From NCBI RefSeq assembly GCF_020532645.1, contig NZ_JAJAUZ010000009.1:122519-186518 (forward strand): 64,000 bases of DNA, written 5' to 3'. The position numbers were made by a program, and so were the translations under genes. The notes beneath the pieces were generated by a model that saw only the letters and a list, made by a program, of their open reading frames with translations, was not told the DNA's origin and ran no database searches. This DNA is from Streptomyces bambusae (GTDB lineage: Bacteria; Actinomycetota; Actinomycetes; Streptomycetales; Streptomycetaceae). Numbering within the stretch: the stretch's first letter is position 1; every line of letters starts with the position of its first letter. Positions 39,520-46,700 of the stretch are shown here, piece after piece.

Positions 39520-40056
39520 GTGAGTCGGTGGTGGGGGTATTTGGAGGAGGGGACTCGGCGGGAGGTGGATGCCGAGGTGGTGCGGGACCGGCGGATTTCG
39601 GCCGTGCGGGTGGTGTGGGAGGCGCTGCGGCCGCTGGAGGTGCGGCTGCACGAGGCGGAGCTGGTGGTGCAGGCGCGTTACGAGGCCCTGGGCGACCGGG
39701 TGCGGCGGACGCCGCCCGATCCGCTCGACGTCGCGTCGCTGGCGGCCCGTGCGGCCGCGTTCCCCGGCCGGGTGGCCGCTGTCGAGGGGCTGTGGGACGG
39801 GGACACCGTCCACGGCTGGTTCGCGCTGCTGGTCGCGGTCCTCGAAGACCCGGACGGCGAAGGGCACTTGGCGACCGTGTACCACCGCCGGGCCGGCTCT
39901 CCCCCGGGGCCCGCCGCCGCCGGGGCAGGCCGCGCCCTGGCCGCCCACCTCGGCGTACCGTTCCACTTCCCGTCCCCCGACGACCCTACGTACGACACGC
40001 CCCGCTGGTGCCGCACGCCGCCGGCGGAGCCGGGCCGCCGCCGGCGACGGAAGTAG
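39520..40056 (+). CDS. Hypothetical protein with helical N-terminus
   Basis: A 178-residue protein of unknown family. The first 70 residues are strongly helical and charged, suitable for a coiled coil (EVVRDRRISAVRVVWEALRP, LHEAELVVQARYEALGDRV). The second half is mixed alpha/beta (GWFALLVAVLEDPDGEGHLA, HLGVPFHFPSPDDP) and ends in a run of arginines. The GTG start follows a G-rich ribosome site. It is convergent with the next small gene, with six bases between stops. No function can be proposed. Confidence 0.65.
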   Translation: MSRWWGYLEEGTRREVDAEVVRDRRISAVRVVWEALRPLEVRLHEAELVVQARYEALGDRVRRTPPDPLDVASLAARAAAFPGRVAAVEGLWDGDTVHGWFALLVAVLEDPDGEGHLATVYHRRAGSPPGPAAAGAGRALAAHLGVPFHFPSPDDPTYDTPRWCRTPPAEPGRRRRRK

Positions 40057-40062
40057 CCGCGG

Positions 40063-40431
40063 CTACGGCGCCGCCCCGTCCCGGAGCACGCGCACCCACT
40101 CCCGGCAGACCGGTGCGGTCGGCGGACCGAACAGCTCCGGGGTCGAGACCTCGTAGAGGAACCGGGTCAGCAGGTCCCGGTGGCCGTCCTCGACGACCAC
40201 CTCGTCCTCGAGGTGGACGGCGTGCGCCCAGCCGGCCAGCTCGTCGGGGCGCGCCGAGCCGTCGGCAACCCTCGCCGCAGCGGCGGCGGCATGGCCGCGG
40301 GTGAACGTCACCGGTCCTCGTGCCCCGCTCTGCCGGACGACCCGGGCGACGGCGGTGGGCTCGGCCCGCCAGTGCAGGAGGTCGTCGAGCGGGTTGCGTG
40401 CCGGGTCCACCGGCTTGCGTGTCGGGTCCAT
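40063..40431 (-). CDS. Small hypothetical protein
   Basis: A 122-residue protein starting MDPTRKPVDPARNPLDDLLH with a short imperfect repeat (PTRKPVDPARNP). A helical section (TAVARVVRQSGARGPVTFTR), Ala-rich region and acidic C-terminal part (HLEDEVVVEDGHRDLLTRFL) follow. No membrane segment or catalytic motif is visible, and I do not recognise the family. Only 47 bases separate it from the divergent sirtuin gene, so the promoters must overlap. Confidence 0.65.
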   Translation of the reverse strand: MDPTRKPVDPARNPLDDLLHWRAEPTAVARVVRQSGARGPVTFTRGHAAAAAARVADGSARPDELAGWAHAVHLEDEVVVEDGHRDLLTRFLYEVSTPELFGPPTAPVCREWVRVLRDGAAP

Positions 40432-40478
40432 GCCAACAGTCTCGCCTCGTTCCGCCAGTGGCGTCGTACGCTGGCCGC

Positions 40479-41396
40479 ATGCGTATGCGTCCCACTCTGA
40501 GCTGGACTCCGTCGGAGGAGTTGCCGCCCGGTACGACGGATCCGGGGCCGGTGGCCGAGGTGCTGGGGGCGGGGGGTGTGCTGGTGCTGAGCGGGGCGGG
40601 CCTGTCGACGGAGTCGGGCATCCCGGACTACCGGGGCGAGGGCGGGAGCCTGCGGCGGCACACGCCGATGACGTACCAGGAGTTCACCGGGAGCACGCAG
40701 GCCCGGCGGCGGTACTGGGCGCGCAGCCATCTGGGGTGGCGGACGTTCGGGCGGGCGCGGCCCAATGCGGGGCACCGGGCGGTGGCCGCGTTCGGGCACC
40801 ACGGGCTGCTCGCCGGGGTGATCACGCAGAACGTCGACGGGCTGCACCAGGCCGCCGGGACGGCGGAGGCGGTGGAACTCCACGGGAGCCTGGCGCGCGT
40901 GGTCTGCCTGTCCTGCGGGGCGTCGACGTCACGGCGGGAGCTGGCCGGGCGGCTGGAGGAGGCCAATGCGGGCTTCGCGCCGGTGGCGGCCGCGCTGAAT
41001 CCGGACGGTGACGCCGACCTCACCGACGAGCAGGTCGGGGACTTCCGCGTGGTGCCGTGTGCGGCGTGCGGCGGGGTACTGAAGCCGGACGTGGTGTTCT
41101 TCGGGGAGAACGTTCCGCCGCAGCGGGTCGCGCACTGCCGCGATCTGGTGGGCTCGGCGGCCTCGCTGCTGGTACTGGGCTCCTCACTGACGGTGATGTC
41201 CGGGCTCCGCTTCGTCCGCCAGGCCGCCGAGGCCGGCAAGCCGGTCGTGATCGTCAACCGCGACGCCACCCGGGGCGACCGCCACGCCACCACCCGCGTC
41301 GCCCTCCCGCTGGGCGCGGCCCTGACGACCGTGGCCGGCCGGCTGGGCGTCCCGCTCGACGGCGAGCCGACGGAGAACGACCGCACGACGGCCTGA
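40479..41396 (+). CDS. NAD-dependent protein deacetylase (sirtuin)
   Basis: A 305-residue Sir2-family enzyme. NAD-binding motifs are complete: GAGLSTESGIPDYRG at about residues 39-53, ITQNVDGLHQAAG near residue 117, the catalytic His in VELHGSL, and GSSLTVMSG near residue 230. The structural zinc is held by CLSCG and CAACGG. It removes acyl groups from lysines while consuming NAD+. The ATG used is followed by a second in-frame ATG two codons on. The paired residues after GAG and the class-typical FFGENVP motif support a type II-like bacterial sirtuin. Targets are unknown. Confidence 0.94.
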   Translation: MRMRPTLSWTPSEELPPGTTDPGPVAEVLGAGGVLVLSGAGLSTESGIPDYRGEGGSLRRHTPMTYQEFTGSTQARRRYWARSHLGWRTFGRARPNAGHRAVAAFGHHGLLAGVITQNVDGLHQAAGTAEAVELHGSLARVVCLSCGASTSRRELAGRLEEANAGFAPVAAALNPDGDADLTDEQVGDFRVVPCAACGGVLKPDVVFFGENVPPQRVAHCRDLVGSAASLLVLGSSLTVMSGLRFVRQAAEAGKPVVIVNRDATRGDRHATTRVALPLGAALTTVAGRLGVPLDGEPTENDRTTA

Positions 41397-41777
41397 TCCC
41401 GGCCGCCCGGCACCCCCACGAACCGCAGGTGACACCTGCCAGGGGTCGCGCACGTCCGTGATCCGGCGGTCCTCCGCCCCGTTCCGCCCGTGCCGCCGCC
41501 CCGGGGCGAGCCGTACGTCCACTCCCCGCCGGGGCGGTGCGGCATGCCGGCGCGGTGCGGCATGCCGGCGCGGTGCGGCCCGGCTGCCGTCACGACGCGC
41601 GCCCGCCACTTCCCCGACACACCGCCGCCACCCCTCAACCCGACAACCCGCCCACACCGGACGGGAGTTGCGCAGGGTCTTGCTGTGTCGTCGCCGCTCG
41701 CCAATGATGCTCCGGGCGCTCCGGCCGGCCGGGCCGGGGTGCGGCAGGGTGTGTGACGGAGCCTCAGGAGGCCTGCG
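41397..41777. other. Gene-free spacer with a dyad and an 18-bp tandem repeat
   Basis: This 381-base spacer shows no convincing ORF. It holds a perfect dyad GCAGGTG-A-CACCTGC (41425-41439) just after the sirtuin stop and 2.5 copies of an 18-bp unit (begins GCGGTGCGGCATGCC) at 41534-41579. The promoter and AGGAGG ribosome site of the NPP1 gene lie in its last ~120 bases. Confidence 0.6.
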
Positions 41778-42545
41778 TTGCTGCGGAGTCAGCACATACG
41801 GAGATCGGCGGCCGTCGTCGCGGCCGCGTTCGCGCTGGTCGTCGCCGTGCCGGGCGTGGCGTTCGCGGCACCGCCGCCGGCGCTGCCGGGGAACGCCTCG
41901 GCGTTGGAGGCGACGTTCCAGCCGGCCTACGACTACGACACGGACGGGTGCTACCCCACGCCCGCCATCGGCTCGAACGGCGTGCTGAACGGCGGCCTCA
42001 GCCCGACCGGCGCCCTCAACGGCAGCTGCCGGGACGCCTACGACCTCGGCAACACCAACGGCTACTCCCGCGCGAAGTGCAACAACGGCTGGTGCGCGGT
42101 CCTGTACGGCCTCTACTTCGAGAAGGACCAGGCGATCCCCGGCATCAGTCTGGGCGGGCACCGCCACGACTGGGAGCACGTCGTGGTGTGGATCCAGAAC
42201 AACGAGGCCAAGTACGTGGCCACCTCCGCCCACGGCGATTTCGAGGTCCACGCGCGGGACCGGATCCGCTGGGACGGCACCCATCCGAAGGTCGTCTACC
42301 ACAAGGACGGCGTCAGCACGCACTGCTTCCGCGCGGCGAACACCAACGACGAGCCGCCGGAGAACCACCGCGGCACCTGGCAGTTCCCCACCCTCGTGGG
42401 CTGGGACGGCTACCCGCCGGGCGTGCGCGACAAGCTCAGCCAGGCCGATTTCGGCAGTGCGCACTTCGGGCTGAAGGACAGCGCGTTCGCTTCGCACCTG
42501 GCGAAGGCGAAGCCGGCGGGCATCCCGTTCGATCCGTACGCGTGA
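41778..42545 (+). CDS. Secreted NPP1/NLP-family (necrosis-inducing-like) protein
   Basis: A 255-residue exported protein. The signal peptide ends near VAFAAPPPA (residue ~32). The NPP1 fold follows, with the diagnostic heptapeptide GHRHDWE inside LGGHRHDWEHVVVWIQ at about residues 130-146. That motif coordinates a divalent metal in known Nep1-like toxins, where it is needed for membrane damage in plants. The conserved cysteines (DGCYPTP, NGSCRDAYDLG, AKCNNGWCAVLYGLYFEKD) are also present. The TTG start has AGGAG at 7 to 8 bases. The protein could lyse plant membranes or simply bind glycolipids in soil. No other virulence genes are near. Confidence 0.92.
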   Translation: MLRSQHIRRSAAVVAAAFALVVAVPGVAFAAPPPALPGNASALEATFQPAYDYDTDGCYPTPAIGSNGVLNGGLSPTGALNGSCRDAYDLGNTNGYSRAKCNNGWCAVLYGLYFEKDQAIPGISLGGHRHDWEHVVVWIQNNEAKYVATSAHGDFEVHARDRIRWDGTHPKVVYHKDGVSTHCFRAANTNDEPPENHRGTWQFPTLVGWDGYPPGVRDKLSQADFGSAHFGLKDSAFASHLAKAKPAGIPFDPYA

Positions 42546-42552
42546 CCCCGCC

Positions 42553-43173
42553 CTACACCTCGGGCAGCGACGGGTCGGGCGTCCACGGGGACGGCGCGGT
42601 GAGGGCCCAGCGTTCGTGGTCGCGCCAGGCGCCGTCGATGTAGAGGTAGGCGGGCGACAGCCCTTCGTGGCGGAAGCCCAGGCGCCGGACCAGGGCGAGG
42701 GAGGGTTCGTTCCCCGGCTGGATGTTGGCCTCCAGCCGGTGGAGCCGCAGGTCCTCGAAGGCGTACCGCAGGACGAGGGCCAGTCCTTCGGCCATGTAGC
42801 CGCGCCCCGCGGAGGGGGCGAAGGCCGCGTAGCCGAGGGACGCGCCCTGGTAGCGGCCCCGGATGACCGAGTTGATGTTGACCATGCCGGCGGCGGCCCC
42901 GGTCTCGCGTACGCGGATCAGGAAGCCGAGGTTGGTGCCGTCGTCGAAGCGGTGCATCCACTCCCGGAACGCCTCCCCGGTCGCGGGCAGCTGCATCCAC
43001 GGCGTGTGGAGGGCGGCGCTGGCCCGTACGAGCGAGCAGAACTCGTCCTGGTCGGCGAGGGTGAGCGGGCGCAGTTCGACGCGTGACGGCGCGGCCGGCG
43101 CGGAGGCCGTGGGCTGCGCGGACGGCAGGGACGGCTCGGGCTGCGCGGACGGCGCGGAAGGCAGGGACGGCAT
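42553..43173 (-). CDS. RimJ/RimL-type GNAT acetyltransferase
   Basis: A 206-residue acetyltransferase. After a low-complexity Pro/Ser/Ala leader (PSLPSAPSAQPEPSLPSAQP), the GNAT core reads VELRPLTLADQDEFCSLVRA, IRVRETGAAAGMVNINSVIR, LGYAAFAPSAGRGYMAEGLA (motif A) and NEPSLALVRRLGFRHEGLSP. This RimJ/RimL pattern points to acetylation of a protein N-terminus or an amine-bearing metabolite. The repeated leader may not be translated if an internal start is used. It ends just past the NPP1 gene, tail to tail. Confidence 0.9.
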   Translation of the reverse strand: MPSLPSAPSAQPEPSLPSAQPTASAPAAPSRVELRPLTLADQDEFCSLVRASAALHTPWMQLPATGEAFREWMHRFDDGTNLGFLIRVRETGAAAGMVNINSVIRGRYQGASLGYAAFAPSAGRGYMAEGLALVLRYAFEDLRLHRLEANIQPGNEPSLALVRRLGFRHEGLSPAYLYIDGAWRDHERWALTAPSPWTPDPSLPEV

Positions 43174-43299
43174 CGGCCCATGCTAGGAGACCCGGCCCCC
43201 GGTCCGCCTCGAACTGTGCTCCGCCCCGAACGGGGTCATGATGGCGGAAGGGCCGCATCCGCACAGCCGTCCGCCGCCGCCCGGAGGTGACGCGTACCC

Positions 43300-43395
43300 A
43301 TGGACGAATCACGCAGAGCCTGGTTCGCGCTCGGTTTCGTCGTGACCGTGATCCTGCTGGACCTCGCGGCGATCATCCTGATGAACGTGCTGTGA
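43300..43395 (+). CDS. 31-residue single-helix membrane microprotein
   Basis: MDESRRAWFALGFVVTVILL then DLAAIILMNVL: a short charged N-terminus followed by one membrane helix that ends at the stop. The ribosome site GGAGGTGA, eight bases before the ATG, is perfect, which is unusual in this window and argues strongly for real translation. It lies between two divergently and convergently arranged genes and is closed by a perfect hairpin terminator 10 bases downstream. It is too short for ordinary gene calling. Such microproteins usually modulate a larger membrane protein; the partner is unknown. Confidence 0.75.
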   Translation: MDESRRAWFALGFVVTVILLDLAAIILMNVL

Positions 43396-43404
43396 CGGAC
43401 CGCT

Positions 43405-43428
43405 GGGCGGCCCCCTGAGGGGCCGCCC
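43405..43428. terminator. Bidirectional hairpin terminator
   Basis: Perfect 10-bp stem GGGCGGCCCC / GGGGCCGCCC with tetraloop CTGA, between the microprotein gene and the convergent SH3-protein gene. Confidence 0.85.
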
Positions 43429-43451
43429 GGGTGCAGGTCAGGAGCGGCACG

Positions 43452-43994
43452 TCAGGAGCGGCACCACTTCACGGGGGTGAGGTTCTTGACGTAGCGGGCC
43501 GCGACCCAGCGGTCGGTGCGGCCATGGTCGTGGTCGTAGCCGCTGTCGCCGTTCGAGACGTTCTCGTCGTCCGGCATGACGTTGTTCTCTTCCATGTCGT
43601 CGTCGCCGCGGCCGTTCCCGTTGCCGTTGTCGCCGTTCTCGTGCTCCAGCAGGTACCAGAGGTTGTTCCCGCGGACGTTCTCGCCGCGCTCCTTGCACTT
43701 GATGTCGAGCTTGTCGTGCGGGTGGACCTTGCCGAGCGAGCGGGAGTGGGTGTTCGGCTTGCTGCGCACGGTCAGCGCGCCCTTGGAGACGACCACGCCG
43801 CGGGCGTGCCGGTCCTTCCCGTATTCGTCGGAACCGTTCCCGTCCATCTCGTCGCCGTCGTCGCGCACCGTGACCTGGTGCGACGGCTGGTGGGACATCG
43901 GGCCCCGGTCCGCCACCGCGGCCCCCGTGCCGGCCAGGCCGAGCACCAGGCTTCCGGTGACGAGGGTGAGGATGGTCCTGGTGGGCTTCAGCAT
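43452..43994 (-). CDS. Secreted SH3b-domain protein with acidic Asn/Gly insert
   Basis: A 180-residue exported protein. Signal peptide (TILTLVTGSLVLGLAGTGAA) and a mature SH3b-like fold: GALTVRSKPNTHSRSLGKVH, LDIKCKERGENVRGNNLWYL and a closing RWVAARYVKNLTPVKWC, with a disulphide between the two Cys likely. Between the last strands is a ~35-residue insert of Asn, Gly, Asp and Glu (ENGDNGNGNGRGDDDMEENN) that should be a disordered calcium-binding or spacer loop. SH3b domains bind cell wall or peptides. The ATG has GAGGAG upstream. The terminator at 43405 serves this gene too. Confidence 0.85.
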   Translation of the reverse strand: MLKPTRTILTLVTGSLVLGLAGTGAAVADRGPMSHQPSHQVTVRDDGDEMDGNGSDEYGKDRHARGVVVSKGALTVRSKPNTHSRSLGKVHPHDKLDIKCKERGENVRGNNLWYLLEHENGDNGNGNGRGDDDMEENNVMPDDENVSNGDSGYDHDHGRTDRWVAARYVKNLTPVKWCRS

Positions 43995-44192
43995 GAGCCG
44001 GCTCCTCTACGCAGACGTCCGCCCGGCCGCGGGACGCGCGGCACTCGGGCGGCAACCAGGCGGCTGCCAGGGACGACTATGGGCCACCGGCGCCCGCACA
44101 CCCGGCAGCCGCACCACCGGCTAGCCCGATATGCCCAACGCTTCCCTCCCGCGCGGGGTCCCGCTTCGGGGCGGGTGCCGGAGGAGGTCTCC

Positions 44193-44446
44193 GTGCCCGA
44201 CGGGGTGACGGGACACGGGATCGCGCTGACGGCCGTTCAGCGGGACGGTTCCTGGCGGGCGGAGTGGGTCGTCCGGATCCCGGCCGGGGGACGCCTCCGA
44301 GACGACTTCCACGTGGACGCGGAGACGGGTGAGGTGCACCGCAGCCGCGCGGTGGGCCGAGCGGGCGCCCGCCGTGCCGGCGGGGCCGAGCGGAAGTGGA
44401 TTGACAGCGTCCGGGTGGTGGGTGAGAGTGTCGCGGTTGCGCGGCT
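44193..44446 (+). pseudogene. Possible PepSY-like coding remnant
   Basis: From a GTG with perfect GGAGGAGG five bases upstream, the frame shows strong G/C third positions and a PepSY-like pattern (GIALTAVQRDGSWRAEWVVR, DDFHVDAETGEVHRSRAV). It has no stop before running far into the next gene (to 44810 in this frame), where coding character switches to another frame. It may be the 5' part of a decayed or frameshifted gene. The 43995-44192 stretch before it holds no ORF I trust. Confidence 0.3.
44401..44429 (+). promoter_or_regulatory. Predicted promoter of the TPR membrane protein
   Basis: TTGACA (44401-44406), 17 bases, GAGAGT (44424-44429); the -10 is one base off the Streptomyces TAGRRT form. 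It lies inside the putative remnant ORF and would start transcription about 11 bases before the GTG at 44447. Confidence 0.5.
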
Positions 44447-45985
44447 GTGCCGCATCCGGATGGGGGATTCGTGGGTTTCGGCGGGGTGTGTGCAGGTCCG
44501 GGTGGGGGTGCCTGGGCCGGTGGGGGCTGGGTCCCCGTGGTCGACGACGGTGCAGCGGCACTGCGGGCGGCCGTGGACGAGGCACGGCGGCTGGCCTCCG
44601 CGGGGCGGCTCGGCGAGGCGCGGAGTGCGGCCCGGCAGGCGCTGGACGTGTACGGGGCGGATGCCGAGCTGTTCCTCCTGCTGGCCTGGACGCACGTGGC
44701 CGAGAACGACGACGATCACGACGACCTCGCCGAGCAGGTGTACCGGGAGGGGCTCGAAGCGTTCCCGGACCGGCTCGACCTGCTCACCGTGTACGCCGAG
44801 TTGTGCCTGAAGGCGAACTTCGCCGACCGGCCTGCGAGGCACGGCCGTGGGCCCGTACTCGCCGCGAAGGTGGCCGAGCTGGCACCCGGATCGCCGTACG
44901 CGCAGCGGCTGGAGCGGGTCGCGGCGAGGCCGTGGCTGCCGGGGTCGGGCGACGAACAGGAGCCCGGGCCGGCTCGGATGCAGCGCCTCGACCTCCGCAC
45001 CGCCCTGCTCGCCGCGCCGCTCCCGCAGGCCGCCGAACGTGCCCGGGCCGAGGCCGGCCGGTGGCCCGGCGACCTGCGGCGGCGCGTGCTCGCCGAGAGC
45101 CTGACGGCGCTGGAGCGGCCGGGCCGGCGGCTGCTGGTCCTGTGGTCGCGGCACCTGTTCCCGGCCGCGCTCGGGCATGCCGTACTGCTGTCGGCGGTGA
45201 TCTGGGGTGCGGCGGTCCTCGAACGGTTCTGGCCGGTGCCGCTCGCCGTGCTGGTGTCGGCCGTGCCGCGCGTGCTGCTCGACTTCCTGCTCGTACGGGC
45301 CCGGCGCCGCGCCGGCGAGGCGGTCGCGGGGCCGGAGCTGCCTGAGCGGCCCGCACTCCCCCCGCACGCGCAGCCCGCCTCCCGCGACTGGGCCGCCCTC
45401 TGGTCCGCCGCCTTGCTGCTGCTGTGTTCCGTCACCGGAGCGGGGGTGCTGTGGAGCGAGGAGCCGCCCTCGGGACGGCCTTCCGGTGCGACGGTGGTGG
45501 CGCCTACGACCTTCCGGGGGCTGCCGGCGGGTCCGGACGCGTTCTTCGGGGGCGACGTGGCGTCGACCGTGTCGGGTATCGCGGGCGAGGATGCCGTGCC
45601 GTTCGGCCGGACCTGGGCCGAGGAGTCGCTGAGCGGTCCCGAGGGCGTGCAGGGATTCGTGACGGTCGCGGGGGCCTTCGGCGACATGCGCGAGGTGTCG
45701 GGCCGCGCGTTCCCCTCCGTGGCCGACCGGTTCCGGCGCGGGATGGAGCCGAGCGGGATGGTCGGCCAACGCACGTGGCGGCCCGCGGCCGGAGCCGGCG
45801 GCAGCGGCCGGGTGGAGTGCGGCACGTACGGGATGCCCGGGGTGCCCGTGCCCGTGGCCGCGAGCTGCACGTGGGCCGACGCGGACAGCATCGGCACCGT
45901 GCTCGTCTTCGGGTCCGGACTGGCCGGTGACATCGAGGCGGTGACCCGCGAACTGCGCGCCGCCACCGTGCTGCGGCGTCCGTGA
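44447..45985 (+). CDS. TPR-containing membrane protein of unknown function
   Basis: A 512-residue protein. The N-terminal ~160 residues hold TPR-like helical pairs (ALRAAVDEARRLASAGRLGE, AELFLLLAWTHVAENDDDHD, YREGLEAFPDRLDLLTVYAE). Hydrophobic segments follow near residues 245-290 (LFPAALGHAVLLSAVIWGAA, LAVLVSAVPRVLLDFLLV) and one near 325 (WSAALLLLCSVTGAGVLWSE). The last 170 residues form an external domain (SGATVVAPTTFRGLPAGPDA ... DMREVSGRAFPSVADRF). Exact start is uncertain: GTG 44447 sits just behind a predicted promoter, while a GTG at 44537 is possible. No family recognised. Confidence 0.75.
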   Translation: MPHPDGGFVGFGGVCAGPGGGAWAGGGWVPVVDDGAAALRAAVDEARRLASAGRLGEARSAARQALDVYGADAELFLLLAWTHVAENDDDHDDLAEQVYREGLEAFPDRLDLLTVYAELCLKANFADRPARHGRGPVLAAKVAELAPGSPYAQRLERVAARPWLPGSGDEQEPGPARMQRLDLRTALLAAPLPQAAERARAEAGRWPGDLRRRVLAESLTALERPGRRLLVLWSRHLFPAALGHAVLLSAVIWGAAVLERFWPVPLAVLVSAVPRVLLDFLLVRARRRAGEAVAGPELPERPALPPHAQPASRDWAALWSAALLLLCSVTGAGVLWSEEPPSGRPSGATVVAPTTFRGLPAGPDAFFGGDVASTVSGIAGEDAVPFGRTWAEESLSGPEGVQGFVTVAGAFGDMREVSGRAFPSVADRFRRGMEPSGMVGQRTWRPAAGAGGSGRVECGTYGMPGVPVPVAASCTWADADSIGTVLVFGSGLAGDIEAVTRELRAATVLRRP

Positions 45986-46016
45986 GACGCCCGCGGGACG
46001 TCCGCGGGACACGTGC

Positions 46017-46047
46017 GGGTCCCCGCGCCAGGACGGCGCGGGGACCC
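46017..46047. terminator. Bidirectional hairpin terminator
   Basis: Perfect 13-bp stem GGGTCCCCGCGCC / GGCGCGGGGACCC with loop AGGAC, between the TPR membrane protein and the convergent small secreted protein gene. Confidence 0.85.
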
Positions 46048-46071
46048 GTGCGTTTCCCGGGCGGGCGGAGG

Positions 46072-46524
46072 TCAGAAGACCTCGCCGTCCGTCTTCAGTT
46101 CGAGCCGGACGTTGGTGTCGGCCGTGCCGTTGTTGGTGACGCAGGCCGTGTAGTAGCCGGCGCCGGGGAACGTGCCCCACACCGTGCGCAGGTCGGCGGC
46201 CCAGTAGGTGACCAGGCCCGGGGAGCCGGTGCCGGGGACCGTCACCCCGTTGTACTGGAGCTTGAACTTCGCCCCCTGCCCGGTGGCCCGGCCGTCGGCA
46301 CGGACCTGGTACGAGGCGTACTGCTGGACGCAGCGCTGCTCGCCCGGGTGCAGGGTGCCGCCGAAGAACTGGCTGGCGGAGGCCGGCCCGGCCGCCGACA
46401 GCAGCACTGCGGCGCAGGCCGCGGCGACCGAGGCGGCGGCGGTGAGCCGGGCGCGGATGCGGGGGCGGGACGTGGTGGCGGCGGGCGTGATGGCGGCGGG
46501 CGTGGTGGTGGCGGGCGTGGACAT
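46072..46524 (-). CDS. Small secreted protein of unknown function
   Basis: A 150-residue exported protein. A long Thr/Ala-rich start (MSTPATTTPAAITPAATTSR) precedes the signal core (ASVAAACAAVLLSAAGPASA). The ~95-residue mature beta domain (FFGGTLHPGEQRCVQQYASY, YYTACVTNNGTADTNVRLEL) has two cysteines likely joined. It could be a small carbohydrate- or surface-binding module. The ATG has AGGAGGGG eight bases upstream. Divergent from the ATPase gene, with 176 bases between. Confidence 0.8.
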   Translation of the reverse strand: MSTPATTTPAAITPAATTSRPRIRARLTAAASVAAACAAVLLSAAGPASASQFFGGTLHPGEQRCVQQYASYQVRADGRATGQGAKFKLQYNGVTVPGTGSPGLVTYWAADLRTVWGTFPGAGYYTACVTNNGTADTNVRLELKTDGEVF

Positions 46525-46700
46525 GGCGATCCCCTCCTGATGGTGTGTGATGACCGGTTCGCCCCGGGCCTCGTTCCCCCCGGGCACTGCCCACCGTAGG
46601 AGCGGTCGCCTTCCGTCCGACACGCCGGAAAGTGACCGACTTCCGCTCGGATCGCGCTCGTTGCGCCCGCTCCCCGTCCACCCGGTGGTATCACCGTCCC

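Noticed and set aside
41425..41439. Dyad GCAGGTG-A-CACCTGC with a TGACACCT half like the WYL operator
   Set aside because: Only one half matches the WYL site and it lies behind the sirtuin gene, not before a start, so I do not call it a WYL target.
41534..41579. 2.5 copies of an 18-bp repeat as a possible origin or iteron
   Set aside because: Too few copies, no AT-rich stretch and no replication gene beside it.
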